Below, one piece after another: positions 24,950-34,024 of a stretch of DNA of 64,000 nucleotides. A program made the translations under genes and the position numbers. The DNA lies in NCBI RefSeq assembly GCF_015752155.1, contig NZ_JADOVI010000005.1, forward strand, positions 1-64,000, written 5' to 3'. The notes under the pieces were generated by a model. That model did not search any database. It was not told where the DNA came from and was given only the letters and a program-made list of their open reading frames with translations. The stretch is from Cryobacterium sp. MP_M3. Its GTDB lineage: Bacteria > Actinomycetota > Actinomycetes > Actinomycetales > Microbacteriaceae. Position 1 is the stretch's first letter, and each line of letters opens with the position of its first letter.

Positions 24950-27900
24950 TCAGCTCGGCGAAGGACGGGGCGGCAGGGCGGCTATCGCCAGGTGGCGGCG
25001 GTGCGAGAGGTACGCGGCTTCGGTGCGGGTGACGGCGCCGGTCTTCCGGAGGATGTTCGACACGTGCACGCTCGCAGTCTTCACGCTGATGAACAGGCGC
25101 TCAGCGATCTGGCGGTTGCTCAGACCCTGGGCGAGCAGGTCCAGCACCTGGCGCTCTCGCTCCGTCAGCAGGGCCGCGGTCTGGGCCTCTGCCGAGAGGT
25201 CGCTCGCCCCAGGCCTGGCCGGGCCGATGCGCCGCAGGAGCCGGGCGGCCTGGTCCGCCACGAGTCCGAGGCCGATCCGTTCGGCGTCGCCGCGGGCCGT
25301 CTCGGCCCACCCGCGCGCGCTCGACCGGTCACCGCCGGTGGCGAACGCCTCGGCCAGGCGGAAGGCCGCGTACGGCGCCAGCTGGGCGTCCGCCTCCGGG
25401 ACGGCGGATGCCGCAACCGCCGCCTTCCACGCCTCCGGATCCGTTCCCGTTCGGCCGGGGCCGCTCAGTTCCGCGTCGAAGACGGCCAGAAGGGCCGGCG
25501 CCGTCGGCCAGGGCGACGCCGCGGCCAGCGCGGCGCGCAGCTTCTCTTCGAGACGGTCGAGGATTCGGCCCGGACCGCCGCCGGTCCGGGCCGGCCCGGC
25601 ACCAGGCTCGGCGCCCACGCCGGCGTCCTGCCCGGACTCGCGTTCGATCGGCGAGCCGCCGGCGCGTGCGGCCGCGATCACCCGGGCACCGATGGCCAGC
25701 AACGGCAGATCGTATGCCGGGAACGACCGGTGCTCCGGTTCGAAAAGCACGCTCACCTCGCGCCATGCCTCCTGGAGGTCGCCCTGCGCCAACGCGATCT
25801 CCGCCGCGACCGCGGCGAGCCCGAGCCGGGATTGGGCGTCGATGCGCACCTGCAGGTTGAGCGCGCCACGCCAGCCGCGGAGCATCCGCTCGGCGCCTGG
25901 CGCGTCGCCGGCGCGGAGGTTGGAGTGCAGTTTGAGCCGCTGGAGATGCGCGCGATAGCCGATCGGCGGGTCGAGCTCGAGGGCGCGGTCGAGGAGTTCG
26001 TCGGCGCGCTGGGTCTGGCCGAGCGCGGCAAGCGGCCCAATCAGGTTCGACAGCAGCATGGCGCCCGACGTTCGCTCGACCCCGCGCTGCCTCGCCCGCT
26101 CCACTCCCTCCTCGGCGACGCGCACCGCGTCGTCGAACCGGCCGAGCAGATGCAGGGCGTCGGACTGGTTCACCCAGAACCGCAGCCGGGCCGAGTCGTT
26201 GTCCCCGGCCAGCTCCCCGGCCAGCTCCAGGTCGGCCAGGCCTGCCTCGATGGCTCCCGCGCACAACCGGGAGAATCCGCGAATGTTCGCCGCAACAGAC
26301 ATCCGCGGCCCGGAGCCGACCTCGGCCGCCTGCGCGTAGGCATCGTTGGCGGTTCCGACGGCCTCGTCGAACCGGGCTTCGAGCATCAGCCTGGCCGCCA
26401 ATTCGCCGAGGACATTGGCGCGAAGCACGCTGGGCGGCTGATCGGCGAGCACGTCCAGGGCCTCCCGGAGGAGGGCGACGGAGCCGATCTGACCGATGTT
26501 CGCGAGATACGAGGCCTTGTTCCGGAGCATCCGGGCATAACGCTCGGGGTCAGCGGAGCTCGAACCGGCGATGGCTTCGTCGATCAGGGCGATGGCGCGC
26601 TCGCTCTCGCCGGCGTTGCGCAGGATGTAGGAGGTTTCGGCGAGCAGGTCGACCCGGCTGCGCCCGGCCAGTTCCTCGGCATCCGGGATCTGGTCCCAGA
26701 GTTCGATCGCCCGCTCCCCCATCCGTGCTGCCGAGGCGAAGGCGTAGGAGCGGTGAGCCTGCACCATCGCGGTGACGGAGGAAGCGAACGCCTTCCGCAG
26801 GTTGTGCGCGGCCATCCAGTGATAGGAGACGGCGGTGGCGTCGGGGCTCGCCTCGCTGCGACCGGATTCGAGGGCCTCGGCGTAGCGGGTGTGGAACCGC
26901 ACCCACTCTCCGGGCAGGAGCTGGTCGTGGACGGCCTCGCGCACGAGCGCGTGACGGAAGGCGTACGCGGTGCCGAGCGCGACGAGCACACCGGCGTTGA
27001 CGGCTTCCCCGGCGGCCGCGTCGATGTCCTCCGCGCTGTCGTCGCAGACGAGCGCGAGCAGCTCGTGTTCGACCCGCACCCCGCCGGCCGCGAGCAGCCG
27101 CATGATGCGCTTGGTGTTCTCGTTGAGCAGTTCGTACCGGGCGAGCAGGATGCCCCGAAGGGTCTCCGGCACGCTCTCCGCGCCGGAGAAGATCTCACAG
27201 CCGATCAGCTCCTCGACGAAGAACGGGACACCGTCCGTGCGCTCGTGCACGAGGCCGATCTCCCGCTCGTCGGGCGACGCACCGAGGATGCCCATGGCCA
27301 TCTGGCGCACCTGGGCGCGGGTCAGCCTGGCCAGTTCGCGCCGTTCGGCGCGCCGGTTGCGGTCGAGTTCGGGCAGCCAGGCCCGGAGCGGTCTTCCCCG
27401 GCCCAGCTCGTCGCTGCGGAATGTCAGCACGAAGAGGATGCGGTCCCGCTCGATCACCCGGATGAGGTATCTCAGCAGCCCGAGGGTGCCCTGGTCGGCC
27501 CAGTGCAGGTCTTCGATGACGAACACGAGCGGATGCACCCTGGCCGCGGCCTCGAGGGTGCCGGCGACGGCGTCATAGACACTGTTGGCGCTGACGCTGT
27601 TGGCGCTGAGCCGGCTGGACGCGCCGGCTTCGGGCGGGGCAACGGCGTAACGCGGGAGACCGAGTTCGGGCAGGAGCAGGAGCAGGAACAGCGTCTCCCC
27701 TGCCTGGCCCGCAGCCTCCAGGAACGCCTGTTCGCCGATCCCGGCGGCCAGTTCCCGCAGCGCGGCGACGACGGGAGTGTACGGCGGGGCGTCGCTGTCG
27801 AGGTCGATCGATTGCCCGCGCAGCACCAGCGGACGGTCCGGCCGGCCCGGCCCGGCCACAGGTTCGGGTTCGGGTTCGGGACGAAGCTCGTCCAGGAATT

Positions 27901-28048
27901 CCTGGACGAGCCGGGTCTTCCCGATTCCGGCCTCGCCGCCGAACGCCACCGTGCGCGTGCGGCCGGCCTGAACGTCGGCGAAGGCACCGCGAAGCGCCTC
28001 GAGGTCGGCCTCGCGGCCGACGAGCGCCGTGCTCTGCTCGGTGTGCAT
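24950..28048 (-). CDS. Large ATP-binding LuxR-type regulator (LAL family)
   Basis: About 1,032-residue regulator. It opens with an AAA/NTPase domain (LVGREADLEALR, Walker A GEAGIGKTRL, Walker B VFVIEDLHWAD), has a long helical TPR-like middle of about 550 residues, and ends in a LuxR helix-turn-helix (LTERERQVLDLLAQGLSNRQ). This is the MalT-like signal-transducing ATPase design. ATG 28048 has CACGAT six bases further upstream and begins just before the ATPase domain. The alternative GTG 28144 overlaps the upstream stop as GTGA and would add 32 low-complexity residues. The target genes and ligand are unknown. Confidence 0.88.
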   Translation of the reverse strand: MHTEQSTALVGREADLEALRGAFADVQAGRTRTVAFGGEAGIGKTRLVQEFLDELRPEPEPEPVAGPGRPDRPLVLRGQSIDLDSDAPPYTPVVAALRELAAGIGEQAFLEAAGQAGETLFLLLLLPELGLPRYAVAPPEAGASSRLSANSVSANSVYDAVAGTLEAAARVHPLVFVIEDLHWADQGTLGLLRYLIRVIERDRILFVLTFRSDELGRGRPLRAWLPELDRNRRAERRELARLTRAQVRQMAMGILGASPDEREIGLVHERTDGVPFFVEELIGCEIFSGAESVPETLRGILLARYELLNENTKRIMRLLAAGGVRVEHELLALVCDDSAEDIDAAAGEAVNAGVLVALGTAYAFRHALVREAVHDQLLPGEWVRFHTRYAEALESGRSEASPDATAVSYHWMAAHNLRKAFASSVTAMVQAHRSYAFASAARMGERAIELWDQIPDAEELAGRSRVDLLAETSYILRNAGESERAIALIDEAIAGSSSADPERYARMLRNKASYLANIGQIGSVALLREALDVLADQPPSVLRANVLGELAARLMLEARFDEAVGTANDAYAQAAEVGSGPRMSVAANIRGFSRLCAGAIEAGLADLELAGELAGDNDSARLRFWVNQSDALHLLGRFDDAVRVAEEGVERARQRGVERTSGAMLLSNLIGPLAALGQTQRADELLDRALELDPPIGYRAHLQRLKLHSNLRAGDAPGAERMLRGWRGALNLQVRIDAQSRLGLAAVAAEIALAQGDLQEAWREVSVLFEPEHRSFPAYDLPLLAIGARVIAAARAGGSPIERESGQDAGVGAEPGAGPARTGGGPGRILDRLEEKLRAALAAASPWPTAPALLAVFDAELSGPGRTGTDPEAWKAAVAASAVPEADAQLAPYAAFRLAEAFATGGDRSSARGWAETARGDAERIGLGLVADQAARLLRRIGPARPGASDLSAEAQTAALLTERERQVLDLLAQGLSNRQIAERLFISVKTASVHVSNILRKTGAVTRTEAAYLSHRRHLAIAALPPRPSPS

Positions 28049-28140
28049 GCGTCCATCGTGCCACTGCCCGGCGACGCCGGCACCGATGGCGCCTGCGGCC
28101 GGTGCGGCCGGCCGGACCGGCCGGGTCACCGTGAGTCGGG

Positions 28141-28335
28141 TCACCGAGAGGAGTGGACCTGCGGATGCCAGGCGATCCGCAGCCGGTCGATGATCCGCTG
28201 CGCCAGGGTCGCCCTGGCCGTCCCTCGCGCACGCTCCTCGTCCAGGCGTTCGAGCGCCACCCGCCGACGCTCCAGGTCTCGGTGGAGCCGTTCCTCGTCG
28301 GCGCGGTAGAGCCGGTAGAAGGCGTATTCACTCAT
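28141..28335 (-). CDS. Small charged helical protein upstream of the LuxR-type regulator
   Basis: 64 residues starting MSEYAFYRLY, very rich in Arg and Glu (about 40 percent charged), predicted to be one long helix or coiled coil. The ATG at 28335 has GAGG about eleven bases upstream. Its TGA (28141-28143) overlaps a possible GTG start of the large regulator, so the two may be translated together. No family is recognised. Confidence 0.55.
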   Translation of the reverse strand: MSEYAFYRLYRADEERLHRDLERRRVALERLDEERARGTARATLAQRIIDRLRIAWHPQVHSSR

Positions 28336-28457
28336 CTGCACTATGTCCTCTTTCCTTGTTTCCTGTTCTTCACAGTGCGCTCTAAGGCGATGGCCGGGCA
28401 TCGGACGGATGCCCTATTTCCGCGGGCCTATGCTGGCGGACAACGGAGGGAACGGCG

Positions 28458-29366
28458 ATGAGCCAGGAACGCACGGTTCGGCCAGGGAAACCGCGCCGCG
28501 CCTCAGGTCCCGGAGCCGCAGCCCACGGTGCCCCGTGGCTCCGGCTCTCGATCGCCGCGGGCGTGCTCGCCGTCGCCGGCAGCGTGGTCGGGCTGGGCGT
28601 CGGCGGGTTCTACGCGAACCTGACTCCGGCCTTCCTGCCCCAGGCCCTGGCCCAGGACGTCGCCAACCTCGCCCTGGCGGCCCCGGCCCTGCTGGTCTGC
28701 GCGCTCCTCGCGCTGCGGGGGTCGCTCCGCGCCCGCCTGGTCTGGCTGGGCGTGCTGGCGTTCACGGTCTACAACTACGTCATCTACACCTTCTCGATCC
28801 CGTTCGGCCCGTTGTTCCCGCTCTGGGTGGCCGTGCTGGGCCTCAGCCTCTTCTCACTGATCGGCGGGGTCGCGAGCACGGATGCCGGGGCCGTCGCCGC
28901 CCGGTTCGAGAGCCGGCCGGCGATCCTCGCCACGGCGTGGTCCCTCATCGTCGTCGGCGCCCTGTTCGGCCTGCTCTGGCTGTCGGAAGACGTTCCGGCC
29001 CTGCTGTCGGGCACCACACCGCGGAGCGTGCTGGACCTGGGCATTCCGACGAACCCGGTGCACATCCTCGACCTGGCCTTCTTCCTGCCCGCGGTCGTCG
29101 GCACCGGCATCCTTTTGCTCCGGCGCCGGGCGCAGGCCTACCCGGTGGCGCCGGCGTTCCTCGTGTTCCTGATCCTCACGGGGGTGCCGATCATGGTCAC
29201 CCCGGTCGTGCAGTCGGTGCGCGGCGAGACGGCGGCCTGGACGGTGCTGGCGCCGATCGGAGTGCTCACCGTGCTCATGCTGGTGCTGCTCACCTGGCTG
29301 CTCCGCACCGTGGGATCCCCCGACCGGGCCGGGGCGCATGGCCGGTCGGGAGAGCCCGCAGGCTAG
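28458..29366 (+). CDS. Multi-spanning membrane protein of unknown function
   Basis: 302 residues with about seven hydrophobic segments after a basic N-terminus (first at about residues 28-50, last at about 265-285). A -10 TATGCT lies about 25 bases upstream and the ATG follows GGAGGGAACGGCG, so this gene uses a normal leader and ribosome site. No domain is recognised. Its last four bases, CTAG, are shared with the stop of the convergent PhnB-like gene. Confidence 0.75.
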   Translation: MSQERTVRPGKPRRASGPGAAAHGAPWLRLSIAAGVLAVAGSVVGLGVGGFYANLTPAFLPQALAQDVANLALAAPALLVCALLALRGSLRARLVWLGVLAFTVYNYVIYTFSIPFGPLFPLWVAVLGLSLFSLIGGVASTDAGAVAARFESRPAILATAWSLIVVGALFGLLWLSEDVPALLSGTTPRSVLDLGIPTNPVHILDLAFFLPAVVGTGILLLRRRAQAYPVAPAFLVFLILTGVPIMVTPVVQSVRGETAAWTVLAPIGVLTVLMLVLLTWLLRTVGSPDRAGAHGRSGEPAG

Positions 29367-29785
29367 GCCGGGCTTCCGGCGATGTTGACCATCCAGCTCA
29401 CACCGAACTTGTCCAGGCACATCCCGAAGCTGTCACCCCACGGGGCCTTGTTGAGCGGCATGGTCACGGTGCCGCCGGCCGAGAGCCCGTCCCAGAACCG
29501 GCGCAGCTCGGTCTCGTCCGCGGAGTCGCCGCTCAGGGAGACCGCGTAATTGGTGCCCGGCGTGTACTCCATGCTGTTGGGCGTGTCCGCGCCCATCAGC
29601 ACCAGGCCGCCGTCCGTTTCCAGCATGGCGTGCATGGTCTTGTCCTGCTCAGCCGGGTCCTGGCTGACCTGGAACTCGGCGAACGTGCTGCGGGTCAGGG
29701 CGCCGCCGAAGACCGACTGGTAGAACTCCATGGCTTCCTTGGCCGTGTCGCGAAAACTCAGGTACGGGTTGAGACGTGTGGTCAT
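29363..29785 (-). CDS. PhnB-like VOC superfamily protein
   Basis: 140-residue glyoxalase/bleomycin-resistance fold protein of the PhnB (3-demethylubiquinone methyltransferase-like) group. Landmarks are LNPYLSFRDTAKEAMEFY, VFGGALTRSTF, NYAVSLSG and the C-terminal WGDSFGMCLDKFGVSWMVN. Such proteins are single-domain dimers with no agreed substrate. The ATG follows GAGGAGAGC. It converges on the membrane protein gene with both stops in one CTAG. Confidence 0.88.
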   Translation of the reverse strand: MTTRLNPYLSFRDTAKEAMEFYQSVFGGALTRSTFAEFQVSQDPAEQDKTMHAMLETDGGLVLMGADTPNSMEYTPGTNYAVSLSGDSADETELRRFWDGLSAGGTVTMPLNKAPWGDSFGMCLDKFGVSWMVNIAGSPA

Positions 29786-29860
29786 GAGCTGCTCTCCTCG
29801 ATCGATGGATTCCTGCCTCGATTATCGACCAGCCGGCGCGGATACACGAGAGCAGATCAG

Positions 29861-32026
29861 CTACGCCCCTGCGTCGGCACGATCGCGGTCGCCGAGCTTC
29901 ATCGCCTTGATCAGCGACGCGAAACGCGCGTTTCCGGGCAGGTCGTCGATCAGTACGGACACCCCGTCCGCGCCGGCCAGCGGAATCCGCCAGTTCGGGT
30001 ACTCGTTCATCGTTCCCGGCTGATTCTGGGTGCGCCGCTCACCGACCGCGTCGACCAGCGCCACGCCGAGCAGCGAGGACGGCGTCAGCGCCGTGAACGC
30101 GTACAGTGCCTCGACGGTCTCCTGGATCCCGACGGGCGTCCCGGACTCCGGCAGCAGCCCGCGCTCTCGCACGAGGGCGAGCACCGCCTCCTGCTCCACC
30201 GCGTCGGCGGCCCGCTCTTCGTCGACCGGGCGACCGAGCAGGCCCAGGGATTCGCGCAGGGCCACGTGGTCTCCGGCGAGGTAGCCGGCGGTCGGCGGCA
30301 GGTCGTGGGTGTTCACGCTGGTCAGGCACTGCTGCCGGTAGTGCTCGGGGGCGAACGGCACCCCGTTGTCACGCTCGAACCAGAGGATGGAGGTTCCGAA
30401 GATGCAGCGCTCGGCCAGGTACTCCCGCACCCAGCCCTCGAAGACACCGAGGTCCTCGCCGATCACGATCGCCCCGGCGCGCTGGGCCTCGAGCGCCAGG
30501 ATGCCGATGAGGGCCTCATGGTCGTAGTGCACGTAGGTGCCGTCTCCCGGACCGGCGCCTTCCGGGATCCACCAGAGCCGGAAGAGACCCAGGATGTGGT
30601 CGACGCGCACCCCGCCGGCGTGACGGAGCACGCTGCGGAGCATGTCCCGATACGCCGCGTAGCCCGAGTCGGCGAGCCGGCCCGGGTGCCACGGCGGCTG
30701 GGACCAGTTCTGGCCGATCTGGTTGAACATGTCCGGCGGCGCACCGACGGTCATCCCCTGGGCGAGCACGTCGTGCAGGGTCCACGCATCCGAGCCGTGG
30801 CGCTGCACCCCGACCGCGAGGTCGTGCACGACTCCGATGCCCATGCCGGCATCCGTCGCCGCCCGCTGGGCGGTCTCCAGCTGGTGGTCGCACACCCACT
30901 GCAGCCAGCAGTGGAAGGTCACCCGGCCGGCAAGCTCGTCCCGGTGCAGTGCGGCGAAGGGGCCGCGCGGCCCGGTCGGTTCCTGCAGCCACTCCGGCGA
31001 GTCCGCCGGGAAGCGTTCGGTCAACGCGCACCACAGCGCGAAGTCCTCGAGCCCCTGGCCCTGCTCCCGGCGGAAGACCTCGAACTGGTGCTCCCTGGCC
31101 GGGCTGCGCCGAACCTGGTGGATGAGTTCGAGGGCGGTGAGCTTGGCCTCGTACGAGGAGTCCCGGTCCAACCGTTCGGTGTCGAGGTTCGCCGGCTGCA
31201 TCGCGGCCGCCAGAGTCTCGACGACGGTGCGGGACCCGGCGGGCAGGTAGGCGTACTCGGGGATGTCCTCGACCCGGATGTACAGCGGGTGGAAGAACCG
31301 CCGGCTGGACGGCAGGTACGGCGACGGCTCCACGGGCGGGGCCGGCTCCGAGGCGTGCAGCGGGTTGACCAGCACGAAACCGGCGCCGTACCGGGCTCCG
31401 GAGATCGCGGCCAGGTCGGCCAGGTCGGCGAAGTCGCCGATTCCCCAGGACCGTGAGGACCGCACGGAATACAGCTGGGCCATCAGGCCCCAGCTCTGCT
31501 GCCCGGCGAGGGCCTGGGTGGTCTGCAAGCGCTCGGGGGTGACCACGAGCGTGCTCCTGGCCGCCTCACCGCCCGCCTCGGCGAGCATGGTGTGCCAGCC
31601 GAGCGGCAGGTCGGCGGGCACGACGAAGGTGGCCCGGCTGACACTCCGGCCGTCCACGTTCCGGGGGTCGCTCCAGTCGCCGCGCTGCGGAACCGGATGC
31701 CGTGAACCGTCTTCGGCGAGGACCGACACCGTGACCGACTCTCCGGCGCCGGCGTGCACGGCGACGTCGAGTTCGCTGCCCTCGCGGGCGACGAGAGTGG
31801 GCTGCAGCAGCCGACGCCACGGTTCACTCTGTTTCTCGGCCAGCGACGACGCGAGCTCTTCCGGCGAACCGGCCGGGACGCCCAGGGCAGTGAGCACGCC
31901 GCGCAGAGTCTCGGCCTGCACGGTTCGTTCCACACCGTCCCAGCCGCGGATCGAGGTGTCCACCCCGTGTGCCCGTGCCAGGTCCAGCAACGCTGCCGTC
32001 GGTTCGTCGGTCTGGCCGTGCTTCAT
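29861..32026 (-). CDS. malQ: 4-alpha-glucanotransferase
   Basis: 721-residue GH77 amylomaltase that transfers maltodextrin units in glycogen or maltose breakdown. About 150 N-terminal residues form the extra beta-rich domain found in actinobacterial MalQ. The catalytic barrel has SWGIGDF, the nucleophile in GGVRVDHILGLFRLWWIP, the acid/base in IGEDLG and the third carboxylate in NTHDLP. ATG 32026 is the first codon that fits family alignments and it overlaps the stop of a six-codon leaderless reading frame (32023-32043). Longer in-frame starts run into the methyltransferase gene and are rejected. Confidence 0.95.
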   Translation of the reverse strand: MKHGQTDEPTAALLDLARAHGVDTSIRGWDGVERTVQAETLRGVLTALGVPAGSPEELASSLAEKQSEPWRRLLQPTLVAREGSELDVAVHAGAGESVTVSVLAEDGSRHPVPQRGDWSDPRNVDGRSVSRATFVVPADLPLGWHTMLAEAGGEAARSTLVVTPERLQTTQALAGQQSWGLMAQLYSVRSSRSWGIGDFADLADLAAISGARYGAGFVLVNPLHASEPAPPVEPSPYLPSSRRFFHPLYIRVEDIPEYAYLPAGSRTVVETLAAAMQPANLDTERLDRDSSYEAKLTALELIHQVRRSPAREHQFEVFRREQGQGLEDFALWCALTERFPADSPEWLQEPTGPRGPFAALHRDELAGRVTFHCWLQWVCDHQLETAQRAATDAGMGIGVVHDLAVGVQRHGSDAWTLHDVLAQGMTVGAPPDMFNQIGQNWSQPPWHPGRLADSGYAAYRDMLRSVLRHAGGVRVDHILGLFRLWWIPEGAGPGDGTYVHYDHEALIGILALEAQRAGAIVIGEDLGVFEGWVREYLAERCIFGTSILWFERDNGVPFAPEHYRQQCLTSVNTHDLPPTAGYLAGDHVALRESLGLLGRPVDEERAADAVEQEAVLALVRERGLLPESGTPVGIQETVEALYAFTALTPSSLLGVALVDAVGERRTQNQPGTMNEYPNWRIPLAGADGVSVLIDDLPGNARFASLIKAMKLGDRDRADAGA

Positions 32027-32043
32027 GGCCGCACTCGTTTCAT
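32023..32043 (-). CDS. Six-codon leaderless leader peptide MKRVRP before malQ
   Basis: The minus strand has a -10 TAGAGT at 32050-32055, six bases, then ATG 32043, which opens a frame of only six codons ending in TGA at 32025-32023. That stop overlaps the malQ start as ATGA. If the promoter is leaderless, ribosomes start here and must re-initiate to make MalQ. The alternative is that the transcript begins a few bases later and malQ is read directly. Confidence 0.4.
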   Translation of the reverse strand: MKRVRP

Positions 32044-32049
32044 GGCCCC

Positions 32050-32055
32050 ACTCTA
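32050..32055 (-). promoter_or_regulatory. -10 element upstream of malQ
   Basis: TAGAGT on the minus strand, followed by GGGGCC and an ATG that is not the malQ frame. The malQ ATG lies 17 bases further downstream. Confidence 0.55.
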
Positions 32056-32082
32056 TGGCCTGTGCCCGAGGCCGCCCGCCGT

Positions 32083-32886
32083 TCAGGCGAGGACGGTGGC
32101 GCGTACCGCCCAGGCACGGGCCGACAGGGGAATCGAGCCGTCCGGCTGCAGGGGCAGGCGCGCGCGGAGGATCTCGCGCAGGTAGGCCCGCCGCCGCTCG
32201 TCCAGCGACATCAGGTAGGCGGGAGCCGCGCCCTGCCCGCCCAGGAACGGCTCCCAATAGTCGTCGAAGCCCTGGAACGGGGTGGGGATGTCGATGGCCC
32301 TGACCTCGGGGTCGGCCAGGCCTGCCTCGGTGAACAGGTCGTGCAGGGCCTCGGGCCGGCACGACGGGAACCGGGCGCCTTCGTGCAGGCGCGCCGCGTC
32401 GGGGTCGAGCAGGGCTGCGGCGTCCCAGAAATACCGGATGAGCTCCATCTTCCCGGCGTAGTCCCAGACATAGGCGCCGATGGTGCCTCCTTCCACGGTC
32501 ACCCGGGCCATCTCGGCCAACGCCGCCCGCTGATCCGCGATGAAGTTGAGGACCAGTCCGGACACGGCCACGTCGACCGCCTGGCCGGGAAGCGGGATGG
32601 CCTCGGCGCCGCCCTGGTAGAGCCGTGCCCGGCCGCCCAGATTCTCCCGCGCCGCCGCAAGGAATCCGGCCGAGGGTTCCACCCCCGTCACCTCGGACGG
32701 GGAGCACCGGTCGAGGATCTCCTGGCACAACACCCCGGTGCCGCAGCCCACGTCGAGCCAGCGCCGACCGGGCGCGATCCCGAGCCAGTCGACGAACTCC
32801 GCGGCGACCAGACGGCTCCACCGCCCGATGTACCGTTCGTACGGGCTTCCCTGCTCCCAGCGCTCGAGCGCCGGTTCCGAATCCAT
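32083..32886 (-). CDS. Class I SAM-dependent methyltransferase
   Basis: 267-residue Rossmann-fold methyltransferase. Motif I is RWLDVGCGTGVL, the acidic residue that binds the SAM ribose lies in VTGVEPS, and the post-motif region has FDVAV-like VDVAVSGLVLNF. ATG 32886 has GGAGAGAGG upstream and is preferred over the 27-codon longer frame. It ends 39 bases from the malQ promoter. The methyl acceptor is unknown; the fold resembles UbiE/type 11 methyltransferases. Confidence 0.9.
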   Translation of the reverse strand: MDSEPALERWEQGSPYERYIGRWSRLVAAEFVDWLGIAPGRRWLDVGCGTGVLCQEILDRCSPSEVTGVEPSAGFLAAARENLGGRARLYQGGAEAIPLPGQAVDVAVSGLVLNFIADQRAALAEMARVTVEGGTIGAYVWDYAGKMELIRYFWDAAALLDPDAARLHEGARFPSCRPEALHDLFTEAGLADPEVRAIDIPTPFQGFDDYWEPFLGGQGAAPAYLMSLDERRRAYLREILRARLPLQPDGSIPLSARAWAVRATVLA

Positions 32887-33016
32887 GGTCGCCTCTCTCC
32901 ACGCCTGCGTCTGTGACTCTCGCTGCCGGGACCTCGAGCCTGATCCGCCGGGCCGGACATCCGCCACCGATTGCTCACAAACTACAACCCGTCCGGGCGA
33001 ATGCGACAGGGACTCC

Positions 33017-33022
33017 TACGCT
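33017..33022 (+). promoter_or_regulatory. -10 element, leaderless, for the PfkB kinase gene
   Basis: TACGCT, GGAAGC, then ATG 33029. This decides the start among several in-frame ATGs. Confidence 0.65.
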
Positions 33023-33028
33023 GGAAGC

Positions 33029-33991
33029 ATGGAAGCTCGAATGCCCACGATGACGCAACCGATCCTCACTGTCACGATCAACCCGGCCCTGGACGTCAGC
33101 ACGTCCACCGAACGAGTGATCAGCGATCACAAGATGCGGTGCGGCGCGTCCCGCCTCGACCCCGGCGGCGGCGGGGTCAACGTGGCCAGGGTGGTGCAGC
33201 GGCTGGGCGGCCAGGCACTCGCGATCTACACCGCCGGCGGGGCCACCGGGCAGGCGTACCGGCATCTCATCGAGGCCGAGCGCATCCCGACCCTGGTGGT
33301 GCCGATCCAGGGCAGCACCAGGGAGAGTTTCACGGTCGACGAGTCAACCACCGGGAAGCAGTTCCGGTTCGTGCTGCAGGGCCCCGAGCTGAGCGAGCCG
33401 GAGTGGCGGGCCTGTCTCGCGCTCATCGCGGACTCGATGCCGGCGGGCGGCTATGTGGTTGCCAGCGGCAGCCTGCCCCCGGGGGTGCCGGACGACTTCT
33501 ACGCCCGGGTCGCCCGCCTGGCCCGTGCGCGGGGTGCGCGCTGCATCGTCGACGCCTCGGGGCCGGCACTCGCGGCCGCGCTGGCCGAGGGCGTGTTCCT
33601 GGTCAAGCCGAGCGGGCGCGAGCTTGCGGCGCATGTCGGCGCGGTCCTCGACAGCGAGCAGAGTCAGGTCGACGCGGTCGCCTCCCTCGTCGCCGACGGT
33701 TCGGCGGAGTTCGTGGCCCTCACCCTCGGCGGCGCCGGCGCCGTGCTCGCCTCGGCGAGCGGGGTCATCCGCCTGCCGGTGCCGAAGGTCGACGTGGTGA
33801 GCACGGTCGGCGCCGGCGACAGTTTCCTGGGCGCGTTCGTGCTGCGGATGGCGCAGGGCCAGGACACGGATGCGGCGTTCCGCGCGGCCGTGGCCGCGGG
33901 AAGCGCGACGGCCATGACGCCGGCGACGGAGTTGTGCCACCGGCACGACGTCGAACGGCTGGAGGCCCTGCTGGCGGCCGTACCGGTCTGA
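33029..33991 (+). CDS. PfkB-family hexose kinase (1-phosphofructokinase/6-phosphofructokinase type)
   Basis: 320-residue ribokinase-fold sugar-phosphate kinase. The N-terminal LTVTINPALDVS and DPGGGGVNVARV segments are typical of the PfkB/FruK/LacC group, and the C-terminal anion hole and catalytic Asp lie in VSTVGAGDSFLGAFV. It phosphorylates a fructose or tagatose phosphate in the cytosol. There is no fru PTS gene nearby, so FruK-type assignment is not supported by context; it may be a minor 6-phosphofructokinase. Confidence 0.92.
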   Translation: MEARMPTMTQPILTVTINPALDVSTSTERVISDHKMRCGASRLDPGGGGVNVARVVQRLGGQALAIYTAGGATGQAYRHLIEAERIPTLVVPIQGSTRESFTVDESTTGKQFRFVLQGPELSEPEWRACLALIADSMPAGGYVVASGSLPPGVPDDFYARVARLARARGARCIVDASGPALAAALAEGVFLVKPSGRELAAHVGAVLDSEQSQVDAVASLVADGSAEFVALTLGGAGAVLASASGVIRLPVPKVDVVSTVGAGDSFLGAFVLRMAQGQDTDAAFRAAVAAGSATAMTPATELCHRHDVERLEALLAAVPV

Positions 33992-34024
33992 CCCGGGGCA
34001 GGTCGGCTGCCGGGGCCGCCCAGG

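Noticed and set aside
29363-29366. Shared CTAG of two convergent stop codons as a special signal
   Set aside because: Convergent genes in compact genomes often share CTAG by chance; no further signal was seen.
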